Of a stretch of 8,958 bases of DNA, positions 1 through 6,577 are shown in pieces; positions within the stretch are counted from its first letter, which is position 1, and each line of letters opens with the position of its first letter. A program made the translations under genes and the position numbers. Source of the stretch: Ruminococcus sp. UBA7014 (GTDB taxonomy: Bacteria; Bacillota; Clostridia; Oscillospirales; Ruminococcaceae). The notes under the pieces were generated by a model. The model made no database searches. It had not been told where the DNA came from and saw nothing but the letters and a program-made list of their open reading frames with translations. The DNA is taken from assembly GCA_002449575.1 (NCBI GenBank), contig DJXC01000068.1, forward strand, positions 1 to 8,958. The letters run 5' to 3'.

Positions 1-1059
1 GGCGTTATCAGCTATAAAGTGCCTGACGGCGGAAAAGTCGGTACAGATGGTGTGATTGCCAATGTCTATTCTTCTGAAAATCAGATAGAAATTGAACAGA
101 AAATCGCCACTCTTCAGAATGAATTATATCTTCTGGAACGCATTTCCAATCCCGGCACAACCCAGACGGCACAGCCTTCCAATATTGCAGAACTGTTTAC
201 AGAAAATTACAAAAATTTTCTATACCGCCGGGGACAGCATGTTCTGAACGATTTACAGACTTCACGGGAAGAAATGCTGGTGCTTTTAAGTACTTATCAG
301 CTTATCACCGGAAAAGACAGCAGCTATGCAGAACAAATGCGTGCTATCCGTTCAGAAATTGCTGCCTTGCAGAAAGAACAGGAAAAGCCTCTGGATGTGA
401 TTCGGGCAGAATCTGCTGCCTATTTTGTCAGTTATGCAGACGGTTATGAATCCGAACTGACTCTCAGTGATATAGACACTTTGACAGTCGCCAAACTGGA
501 AAGCATTCAGGATTCCGGAACAGGTCAGGAAAATCCTGCTGTCATCGGCAAACTGATTGATAATTATCAGTGGGTACTTGCGGCTGTAGTAGATAATTCC
601 GAAAAAAAATATATACAGGGCGACCGGCTGACTTTAAAATTCGCTTCTGCTTCTGAAACAGTAACAGGTGAAATCACTTCTGTCAATGCACAGGCTGGCG
701 ATGCACAGACAATCATTGGCATTACCTGCGAAGAAATGACTTATAATCTGGTACAGCACAGAACCGAGCAGGTCGAATTAATTCGTGGGGAATATCAGGG
801 AATCCGTGTGCCAAGAAATGCGCTCCGCTTCCGGAGCATCACGGAAGAAGTCACAGACGAGGAAACGGGAAAAATCACGCAGGTGACAACCCGTTACCGT
901 GGGGTTTACATTCTTGACGGCGAACAGCCGGAATTCCGCAAACTGGACGTTGTTTACGAAGGAACAGACTTTGTGATTTCTGCCCAGCGAATTGAAAAAA
1001 GCTATCTGGGGCTTTATGATTCGATTATTACGAAAGGAATTGATGTAAATGGAGAATAG
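1..1059 (+). CDS. HlyD-like periplasmic adaptor / membrane-fusion family protein, 5'-truncated by the window
   Basis: The frame is open from base 1, so only the C-terminal 352 residues are seen; any signal anchor or transmembrane helix lies upstream. The first visible residues (GVISYKVPDGGKVG) look like half of a lipoyl/barrel-sandwich hybrid. They are followed by helical, Glu/Gln/Leu-rich segments (about residues 25-60 and 85-135) that suggest a coiled-coil hairpin. A returning beta segment (AAYFVSYADGYES) and a long beta-rich C-terminal part containing GIRVPRNALRF and RGVYILDGE follow. This order is typical of HlyD/membrane-fusion adaptors, which bridge an inner-membrane transporter to outer envelope layers in Gram-negatives; their role in Gram-positives is less clear. 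No transporter gene is visible beside it. The 3' end overlaps yggS by 11 nt, implying translational coupling within the division operon. Family assignment is fairly sure from architecture; function is unknown. Confidence 0.75.
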   Translation, partial: GVISYKVPDGGKVGTDGVIANVYSSENQIEIEQKIATLQNELYLLERISNPGTTQTAQPSNIAELFTENYKNFLYRRGQHVLNDLQTSREEMLVLLSTYQLITGKDSSYAEQMRAIRSEIAALQKEQEKPLDVIRAESAAYFVSYADGYESELTLSDIDTLTVAKLESIQDSGTGQENPAVIGKLIDNYQWVLAAVVDNSEKKYIQGDRLTLKFASASETVTGEITSVNAQAGDAQTIIGITCEEMTYNLVQHRTEQVELIRGEYQGIRVPRNALRFRSITEEVTDEETGKITQVTTRYRGVYILDGEQPEFRKLDVVYEGTDFVISAQRIEKSYLGLYDSIITKGIDVNGE

Positions 1060-1747
1060 TCTCCGTCAGGTGCAGGAAAACTATGCACATATCCGGGATG
1101 AAATTGCAGAAGCGGCTGTGAAAAGCGGCAGAACTCCGGAAGAAATTTCATTCATGGCAGTCACAAAAACAGTTGCGCCGGAGCTGGTCAACTGTGCCAT
1201 TGACTGTGGTATTGCGCTGCTTGGCGAAAACAGAGTACAGGAATACCAGTCCAAAAAAGATGCCTATCGTCAGGGAATTCCGGTTGATTTTATCGGCACA
1301 CTGCAAAGTAATAAAGTCAAATATCTGATTGGCAATATCCGGATAATTCAGTCCGTCAACAAACTTTCACTGGCACAGGAGATTGACCGCTGTGCTGCAA
1401 AGCATAATTTAAAGCAGAATATTTTACTGGAAATCAATATTGGCGGTGAAGACTCCAAAAGCGGCATGACTCCGGAGTCACTTCCCGGTCTTCTGGAGCA
1501 GATTGCAGAAATGCCGAATGTCCGTGTCTGCGGTTTGATGACCATTCCACCGCCGTCAAAAGATACACGCTTTCTGGAAGCGATGCAGGAATTATTCCTG
1601 AAAACAAAAGAAATTCACCTTCCCGACACAGAAATGACTATCCTCTCCATGGGTATGTCTGATGACTATGCACAGGCAATCCGGTACGGCTCTAATCTGG
1701 TAAGAATCGGTTCTGCCCTATTTGGGGCAAGAAATTATCAGAAATAA
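1049..1747 (+). CDS. yggS: YggS/YlmE-family pyridoxal 5'-phosphate homeostasis protein
   Basis: The product has 232 residues, the usual length for this cytoplasmic, single-domain TIM-barrel PLP-binding family (PLPBP). Members bind PLP without a known catalytic reaction and keep free PLP and amino-acid pools balanced. The PLP Schiff-base lysine is K40 in FMAVTKT. Other family signatures are GENRVQEY, FIGTLQSNK, the GLMTIPP strand, and the phosphate-binding end LSMGMSDDY followed by RIGSALFG. The ATG at 1049 has GAAAGGA about 10 nt upstream (1032-1038), inside the end of the preceding gene, with which it overlaps by 11 nt. In Bacillus the equivalent gene ylmE also lies just before sepF, so the position supports the call. 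The identification is secure; how PLP homeostasis connects to division is not established. Confidence 0.95.
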   Translation: MENSLRQVQENYAHIRDEIAEAAVKSGRTPEEISFMAVTKTVAPELVNCAIDCGIALLGENRVQEYQSKKDAYRQGIPVDFIGTLQSNKVKYLIGNIRIIQSVNKLSLAQEIDRCAAKHNLKQNILLEINIGGEDSKSGMTPESLPGLLEQIAEMPNVRVCGLMTIPPPSKDTRFLEAMQELFLKTKEIHLPDTEMTILSMGMSDDYAQAIRYGSNLVRIGSALFGARNYQK

Positions 1748-1760
1748 TTTTTTTGAATCT

Positions 1761-1802
1761 ATACGGTGTCCGTATGCACCGGCTGTATTTGTGACATACG
1801 GA
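1761..1802 (+). promoter_or_regulatory. Overlapping inverted repeats in the sepF leader
   Basis: The yggS-sepF spacer holds three copies of the half-site ATACGG: + strand at 1761-1766, inverted at 1770-1775, and + strand again at 1796-1801. Copies 1 and 2 form a 6-bp stem with a 3-nt loop. Copies 2 and 3 form an alternative 8-bp stem (1769-1776 with 1795-1802) with an 18-nt loop, ending 4 nt before the sepF ribosome binding site. The two hairpins cannot coexist. They could tune sepF translation or be an operator, but this is inference and the arms are short. Confidence 0.35.
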
Positions 1803-1806
1803 GAAT

Positions 1807-1811
1807 GGAGA
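1807..1811 (+). promoter_or_regulatory. Ribosome binding site that decides the sepF start
   Basis: GGAGA lies 8 nt before the ATG at 1820. The in-frame ATG at 1805 overlaps this site, and the earlier in-frame start at 1766 lies in the inverted-repeat leader. The ATG at 1820 also gives the expected amphipathic N-terminus (MKLFDNMKEFFF). Confidence 0.75.
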
Positions 1812-1819
1812 AATTTATC

Positions 1820-2254
1820 ATGAAACTTTTTGACAATATGAAAGAATTTTTCTTTCCTTCTGACGAACCGGAACAGAAAAGCGACCATAAAAGTCAGGAT
1901 ATGCCCTCTGTTCCGAGTATTGAAGAACAGCTTGCCGGTCATGAATCCGGCAATATTGTGAACATTCAGGCAACTGCACAATTACAGGTTGTCCTTGTCA
2001 AACCAGAGGTGTTCACAGATGCCAAAGCCATTGCTGACCATCTTATCAGCCGGAAAACCGTAGTACTGAATCTGGAAACTGCTTCTCCGGAAAACCGCAG
2101 AAGAATTATTGATTTTTTAGTTGGTGTTTCTTATGCTATCAGCGGCAGCCTGAAACCAGTCGCCAACCTGACCTATATCATTACGCCTTACAATGTCGGC
2201 TTTATTGGTGATGACCTTGCTGCCGAACTGGAAAACAACGGCGTAATTATCTGA
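1820..2254 (+). CDS. sepF: Cell division protein SepF
   Basis: SepF anchors FtsZ filaments to the membrane and polymerises at the septum; in Firmicutes it acts alongside or in place of FtsA. The 144-residue product starts with a short amphipathic helix (MKLFDNMKEFFF, residues 1-12) of the kind that inserts in the membrane. An acidic, Ser/Pro-rich linker (about 13-45) leads to the globular SepF core (about 50-128). Core signatures are VVLVKPEVFTDAKAIADHL, VVLNLE, RRIIDFLVGVSYAISGSL and ITPYNV. The C-terminus continues to GVII at 144. The start at 1820 was preferred over a frame extension to 1766 because of its ribosome binding site and the helix. It lies between yggS and ylmH, matching the conserved order, with only 4 nt to ylmH. 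No ylmG gene lies between them, unlike Bacillus. Confidence 0.93.
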   Translation: MKLFDNMKEFFFPSDEPEQKSDHKSQDMPSVPSIEEQLAGHESGNIVNIQATAQLQVVLVKPEVFTDAKAIADHLISRKTVVLNLETASPENRRRIIDFLVGVSYAISGSLKPVANLTYIITPYNVGFIGDDLAAELENNGVII

Positions 2255-2258
2255 CAGC

Positions 2259-2999
2259 ATGAACCAGAAACAGCAGGATGCCGATAAAATTTTTCTGGCA
2301 CATATCCGGGACTTATCCAGAAAAAACGCATGGCAGAGTTTTACTTCTTTTCTGGACAGGCGGCAGTATACGCTTGCAAAATCAGTACTTTCCGAGGGTA
2401 CTTACCATTTTTACGGCGGTTATCCGGAAGCAGAACGGGGAATACTCTGCATTCATACAGAAGATGCTGTTCCGGAAGAGAAAGAGTATCCCCTCACCTG
2501 TCTGACATTTACATTCCGGGAATCGGACAGACTGACACACCGGGATATGCTGGGCAGTCTGATGGCACAACAGATAGACCGCAGTCTGATTGGTGATATT
2601 CTGGTTTTTCCGGGAAAAATACAGTGTTTTGTCACGGGTGCGGCGGCTTCTGTCGGCATAAGCCTGACAAAAATCGGTCGTGTCGGTGTCAAGGTCACTG
2701 ATACCCTCCCTTTTGATGAAAATTATCATCAGGAGAAAAAAGAAATTTCCGGAACGGTTTCTTCTCCCAGACTGGATGCTGTGCTGAAAACTGCTCTGGG
2801 ACTGAGCCGTGAAGCCTGTACCCAGCTGATAGCCCGTCAGCTTGTCATGCTGAACTATCAGGAAGAATCTGAAAATTCCAGACTGCTTAAGCCGGGCGAT
2901 ATCTTTTCCGTCAGAGGGTACGGAAAATTTCATCTGAAATCAATCAGTATGCCGACTAAGAAAAACCGTCTGCATATTGTGATTGAAAAATATTTATAA
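2259..2999 (+). CDS. ylmH: YlmH-family S4-domain RNA-binding protein
   Basis: The product has 246 residues, the usual length for YlmH. The N-terminal part (about 1-165) is the YlmH-specific domain, including FYGGYPEAERGILCI and IGDILVFPG. A C-terminal S4 RNA-binding domain (about 170-230) begins at R171 with RLDAVLKTALGLSRE and continues through ARQLVMLNY, LLKPGDIFSVRGYGKF. The S4 fold binds structured rRNA or tRNA. In Bacillus subtilis YlmH has been reported to take part in ribosome-associated quality control of stalled large subunits; applying that here is inference. The ATG at 2259 lies 4 nt after the sepF stop and has no clear Shine-Dalgarno sequence, so translation probably depends on coupling to sepF. 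Confidence 0.9.
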   Translation: MNQKQQDADKIFLAHIRDLSRKNAWQSFTSFLDRRQYTLAKSVLSEGTYHFYGGYPEAERGILCIHTEDAVPEEKEYPLTCLTFTFRESDRLTHRDMLGSLMAQQIDRSLIGDILVFPGKIQCFVTGAAASVGISLTKIGRVGVKVTDTLPFDENYHQEKKEISGTVSSPRLDAVLKTALGLSREACTQLIARQLVMLNYQEESENSRLLKPGDIFSVRGYGKFHLKSISMPTKKNRLHIVIEKYL

Positions 3000-3028
3000 T
3001 TATTTTAATTTATTGATAAATTTATAGC

Positions 3029-3035
3029 AGAGGTG
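3029..3035 (+). promoter_or_regulatory. Ribosome binding site that decides the divIVA start
   Basis: AGAGGTG is a good Shine-Dalgarno sequence 9 nt before the ATG at 3045. A GTG at 3033 is in frame and would add four residues (M-N-C-I), but it is part of this site and has none of its own. Start at 3045 or the adjacent ATG at 3048. Confidence 0.8.
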
Positions 3036-3044
3036 AATTGCATT

Positions 3045-3662
3045 ATGATGACCGCACAGGAAATCAGGGAAAAACGTTTTGAAAAAGCCGCATGGGGCTA
3101 CCGTCCGGAAGATATTGATGAATTTCTCGGACAGCTCGAAGCGACGTTTCAGGAAATCGACAACGAACGTGAGGACAGTAACCATAAAATTCAGGTGCTT
3201 GCCGACAAAGTCCGGGAGTATATGAAAGACGAAGAAGCCCTTAAAGATGCGCTGCTTGGCGCACAAAAAGAGGGTCACAGAGTCATTAAAGAAGCTAACG
3301 AAAAAGCTGACCAGATTCTCAACCGTGCCAAAGACGAAGCCGCTATGCTGCTTGACGAGGCAACCCGTCAGCATGACATTGCAATGGAAAAGAACCGTGC
3401 CGAAATCGCAAGAGAAAAAGAAAATCTGGCACAGGTCAAAAAAATGGTGGCTGACTTCAAGCGCAGCTTGTTTGACATGTATAAAGGACATCTGGAAATG
3501 ATTTCCAATATTCCGGAAGAAAATGAAGAACTGCCGCCGCCTTCTTCTGATTCCAACGGCACAGAACTGGACGAAGTTCTTGCAATGTCTTCTGGTTCCG
3601 ACCTGCCGGAACTGAAAACAGATTCCACTTTTGTTCCGCCGTCTCCGGAAGATTTTGTATAA
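3045..3662 (+). CDS. divIVA: DivIVA-domain cell division/polarity protein
   Basis: DivIVA recognises negatively curved membrane at septa and poles and recruits division, cell-wall or chromosome-anchoring proteins. The 205-residue product opens with the conserved DivIVA N-terminal domain (MMTAQEIREKRFEKAAWGY, then RPEDIDEFLGQLEATF, residues 1-35). A long, highly charged coiled coil follows (about 35-150), rich in Glu, Lys and Ala with heptad-like spacing (for example KADQILNRAKDEAAMLLDEA). The tail (about 155-205) is acidic and Ser/Pro-rich (LPPPSSDSNG, FVPPSPEDFV), likely disordered and a possible partner-binding or phosphorylation region. The residues at the membrane-binding turn are A16-W17 where Bacillus has Phe-Arg. 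It sits between ylmH and ileS as in many Firmicutes. Confidence 0.93.
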   Translation: MMTAQEIREKRFEKAAWGYRPEDIDEFLGQLEATFQEIDNEREDSNHKIQVLADKVREYMKDEEALKDALLGAQKEGHRVIKEANEKADQILNRAKDEAAMLLDEATRQHDIAMEKNRAEIAREKENLAQVKKMVADFKRSLFDMYKGHLEMISNIPEENEELPPPSSDSNGTELDEVLAMSSGSDLPELKTDSTFVPPSPEDFV

Positions 3663-3696
3663 TAAAAAAACAGTTAAGAAAGGACTATGAGAACCC

Positions 3697-6486
3697 ATGG
3701 CACAAGATTACAAAAACAGCCTGAATATGCCGAAAACGGATTTTCCTATGCGAGGAAATCTTCCCAAGCGTGAACCTGATATGCTCAACAAGTGGGAAAC
3801 AGAACGGCTTTATGACCTGATGATGCAGAAAAATGCCGGAAAGCCGTCATTTATGTTTCATGACGGACCTCCCTATGCAAACGGTACAATTCATATCGGC
3901 ACGGCTCTGAACAAAACCCTGAAAGATTTTATCTTTAAACAGAAGAATATGACCGGTTATTATGCACCTTATGTTCCCGGCTGGGATACACACGGTCTTC
4001 CGATTGAACTGAAAGCCCTGAAAGAAATCGGCGTGGAAAACGGTGCAATTCCGCCTGTAGCACTCCGCAAAGCCTGCAAAGACTTTGCACTGACACATGT
4101 CGAGAATCAGAAAAAACAGTTCAAGCGTCTGGGAAGCATTGCCGATTATGACCATCCCTATCTGACATTAAGACCCGAATATGAAGCACGTCAGGTAGAA
4201 GTATTTGGCAAGATGGCAAAAGACGGCTATATGTACAAAGGTCTGAAACCCGTTTACTGGTGTCCGGACTGCAATACCGCCCTCGCAGAAGCTGAAATTG
4301 AATACGAAAATGACCCCTGCAATTCTATCTATGTCAAATTCAGAGTCACAGATGACAAGGGAATGTTCACCAAAATGGGACTGTCTCTTGATAATATCTA
4401 TTTCGTTATCTGGACAACAACGACATGGACGATTCCGGGCAATCTAGCTATCTGTTTAGGACCTGACTATAATTATACACTTGTCAGAGTCGGCGAAGAA
4501 TATTATGTCATGGCAGATGAACTTGTCAAGACCGTTATGGAAACTGCCGGAATCAAAGATTATTCTACAGACGGTATTTTCACAGGCGCACAGCTTGAAG
4601 GCATGAAAACAAAACATCCGCTGTATGACAGATGCTCTCCTGTCATTGTGGGCGACCATGTTACACTGGAAAGCGGTACAGGCTGCGTGCATACTGCACC
4701 GGGCTATGGTGTCGAAGACTATGAAGTCTGCAAAAATTATGATGATATCGGCATTATTGTCTGTGTTGACTCCAAGGGCAGACAGACCGCCGAAGCAGGC
4801 GAATTTGAGGGTCTGGACACGACCGAAGCCAACAAAAAAATTGCAGAACGGCTCGTGGAAGAACATGCAATGCTTGCGATGCAGAGTATTGTCCATCAGT
4901 ATCCGCACTGCTGGAGATGCCATTCTCCGATTATCTACCGTGCAACAGAACAATGGTTCTGTTCTGTGAACGGTTTCAAGGAAGATGCTGTCAAGGCCAT
5001 TGAAGGTGTCAAGTGGATTCCGGAATGGGGTGAAGACCGTATCAAGGGTATGGTTCGTGACAGAAGTGACTGGTGCATTTCCCGTCAGAGAACATGGGGT
5101 GTGCCGATTCCTGTGGTTTACTGTGCAGACTGCAAAAAGCCCATTATTACAGATGCCACTATTCAGAGTATCGCTGATGTATTCCGGAAAGAAGGTTCTG
5201 ATGCGTGGTGGACAAAAGAAGTTTCTGAACTGATTCCGGCTGATACTGTCTGTGACTGCGGATGCAAAAAATTTACGAAAGAATATGACATTATGGATGT
5301 CTGGTTTGATTCCGGTGTTTCTCATACGGCTGTACTGGACAATTATGACGAACTGACATGGCCTGCTGACCTGTATCTCGAAGGTGCTGACCAGTATCGT
5401 GGCTGGTTTCAGAGTTCTCTGCTGACTTCCGTTGTGTATAAAGGCACTGCGCCTTACAAATCCGTCTGCACTCACGGCTGGGTCGTTGACGGCGAAGGAA
5501 AAGCAATGCATAAATCCCTTGGAAATGGTATTGCTCCGGAAGAAATCATTGACCAGTATGGTGCAGATATTTTAAGACTCTGGGTTGCTTCTTCCGATTA
5601 TCATTCTGACATCAGAATTTCCAAAGATATTCTCAGTCAGCTTTCTGATGCTTACAGAAAAATCAGAAATACAGCAAGATATATTCTCGGCAACTTCAGT
5701 GACGGTGAAACTGTCTTTAATCCCGATACAGATTCCGTATCTGATGACCAGCTTGAAGAACTTGACAAGTGGATTCTCATGCAGTTGGATGCACTGACCG
5801 ATAAGGTGAATGCCGGCTATGATGCCTATGATTTCCATATTGTCTTCCATGCCATTCACAATTTCTGCATTGTTGACCTGTCAAGCTTCTATCTGGATAT
5901 TATCAAGGACAGACTGTACTGTGAAAAAGTCACTGCTTTGACAAGACGAGCTGCACAGACAACTATGTACCGCATTCTGGATGCCCTTGTCCGCATGGTT
6001 GCGCCGATTCTCAGCTTCACAGGCGAAGAAATCTGGCAGAATATGCCGCACAAAGCCGAAGATGATGCAAGAAGCGTATTCCTGAATCAGTTCTTACCCA
6101 AGACAGGTATCACTCTTGATGAAAAATTCCTTGCAAAATGGGAAGAAATTTATCATCTCCGTGAAGCTGTCAACAAGAAGCTTGAAGAAAAGAGAAATGA
6201 AAAAGTGATTGGCAAATCTCTCGAAGCGAAAATCATCATTACTGTTGCAGATGCCGCCGCCGCAGAACGCTTTGACAGCTATTCCGAACTGAAAGATGTC
6301 TTTATCGTATCTGCTGTGGAAATCAAGACAGGCGAAGTTTCTGCTGAATCCGGCTATGAAATCGCTGTCGAAAAGGCTTCCGGCAACAAGTGCGAAAGAT
6401 GCTGGTGCTATTCCGAAGAAGTCGGAAAGATTACTCTGCATCCCACACTCTGCAAACGCTGTGCAGAAGTCATGAACGAATCATAA
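3697..6486 (+). CDS. ileS: Isoleucyl-tRNA synthetase, bacterial type with C-terminal zinc site
   Basis: The enzyme charges tRNA-Ile with isoleucine in the cytoplasm and edits misactivated valine. At 929 residues it has normal length. The Rossmann domain starts with FMFHDGPPYANG and the HIGH-box position at 66-69, which reads HIGT. The CP1 editing domain shows WTTTTWT (239-245) and GCVHTAPGYGVED, with D341 at the conserved acidic position. Also present are PVYWCPDCNTALAEAE, DWCISRQRTWGVP, a Cys-rich insert (YCADC ... CDCGCKKF), YDIMDVWFDSGVSH and EGADQYRGWFQSSL. The KMSKS position reads AMHKS (603-607). The anticodon-binding helical domain follows, and C899/C902/C919/C922 form the C-terminal zinc knuckle of bacterial-type IleRS. 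The ATG at 3697 follows AAGAAAGGA (3676-3684) by 12 nt. Only 34 nt separate it from divIVA, so no T-box leader fits. Identity is certain; both signature motifs deviate from consensus. Confidence 0.97.
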   Translation: MAQDYKNSLNMPKTDFPMRGNLPKREPDMLNKWETERLYDLMMQKNAGKPSFMFHDGPPYANGTIHIGTALNKTLKDFIFKQKNMTGYYAPYVPGWDTHGLPIELKALKEIGVENGAIPPVALRKACKDFALTHVENQKKQFKRLGSIADYDHPYLTLRPEYEARQVEVFGKMAKDGYMYKGLKPVYWCPDCNTALAEAEIEYENDPCNSIYVKFRVTDDKGMFTKMGLSLDNIYFVIWTTTTWTIPGNLAICLGPDYNYTLVRVGEEYYVMADELVKTVMETAGIKDYSTDGIFTGAQLEGMKTKHPLYDRCSPVIVGDHVTLESGTGCVHTAPGYGVEDYEVCKNYDDIGIIVCVDSKGRQTAEAGEFEGLDTTEANKKIAERLVEEHAMLAMQSIVHQYPHCWRCHSPIIYRATEQWFCSVNGFKEDAVKAIEGVKWIPEWGEDRIKGMVRDRSDWCISRQRTWGVPIPVVYCADCKKPIITDATIQSIADVFRKEGSDAWWTKEVSELIPADTVCDCGCKKFTKEYDIMDVWFDSGVSHTAVLDNYDELTWPADLYLEGADQYRGWFQSSLLTSVVYKGTAPYKSVCTHGWVVDGEGKAMHKSLGNGIAPEEIIDQYGADILRLWVASSDYHSDIRISKDILSQLSDAYRKIRNTARYILGNFSDGETVFNPDTDSVSDDQLEELDKWILMQLDALTDKVNAGYDAYDFHIVFHAIHNFCIVDLSSFYLDIIKDRLYCEKVTALTRRAAQTTMYRILDALVRMVAPILSFTGEEIWQNMPHKAEDDARSVFLNQFLPKTGITLDEKFLAKWEEIYHLREAVNKKLEEKRNEKVIGKSLEAKIIITVADAAAAERFDSYSELKDVFIVSAVEIKTGEVSAESGYEIAVEKASGNKCERCWCYSEEVGKITLHPTLCKRCAEVMNES

Positions 6487-6493
6487 AAACTTT

Positions 6494-6538
6494 AAAATGG
6501 CGGTTTGCCGTTCTTACGGACGGCAAGCCTGCTGTTTT
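6494..6538 (+). terminator. Probable intrinsic terminator after ileS
   Basis: A 10-bp stem (6502-6511 with 6520-6529, one G-T pair) closes an 8-nt loop. After one bulged T at 6530 it continues for 8 more pairs (6494-6501 with 6531-6538, two G-T wobbles), ending in AAAA opposite TTTT. The hairpin begins 7 nt after the ileS stop. The T-tract is short (TTTT then GCTGT), so termination may be incomplete. The near symmetry of the A and T tracts could let it work on both strands. Confidence 0.7.
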
Positions 6539-6539
6539 G

Positions 6540-6569
6540 CTGTAACAAATAAAAACCATAACGTAGAAT
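6540..6569 (+). promoter_or_regulatory. Weak candidate promoter for the lspA-rluD-HAD unit
   Basis: TAGAAT at 6564-6569 matches 5 of 6 bases of the sigma-70/SigA -10 consensus. The best -35 candidate 18 nt upstream is CTGTAA (6540-6545), only 3 of 6. Transcription would begin around 6576, at the left edge of the inverted repeat, which would then be the mRNA leader. A promoter is expected here because a terminator precedes it, but the boxes are poor. Confidence 0.25.
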
Positions 6570-6577
6570 AGCCATTG

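Noticed and set aside
1766..1819. N-terminal extension of sepF to an in-frame start at 1766
   Set aside because: It would add 18 residues unlike any SepF N-terminus and runs through the inverted repeats; the ATG at 1820 has a proper ribosome binding site.
2382..2933. A minus-strand open frame (183 codons) within ylmH
   Set aside because: It is a shadow of the ylmH frame, with no family features and no upstream signals.
3007..3022. AATTTAT-TG-ATAAATT inverted repeat ahead of divIVA
   Set aside because: All A/T with a 2-nt loop in an A/T-rich spacer; it is too weak and too easily produced by chance to call a site.
3033..3044. GTG start for divIVA at 3033
   Set aside because: The GTG is part of the AGAGGTG Shine-Dalgarno sequence serving the ATG at 3045, where the conserved DivIVA N-terminus begins.
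3000..3698. A minus-strand open frame (232 codons) spanning all of divIVA
   Set aside because: It is antisense to a clear DivIVA protein; its Phe/Arg-rich composition mirrors the Glu/Lys/Ala-rich coiled coil, and it shows no conserved motif.
4456..5511. A long minus-strand open frame (351 codons) inside ileS
   Set aside because: It is fully antisense to conserved IleRS motifs, has no recognisable domain, and is Cys/Phe/His-rich as expected from reverse-reading a biased codon set.
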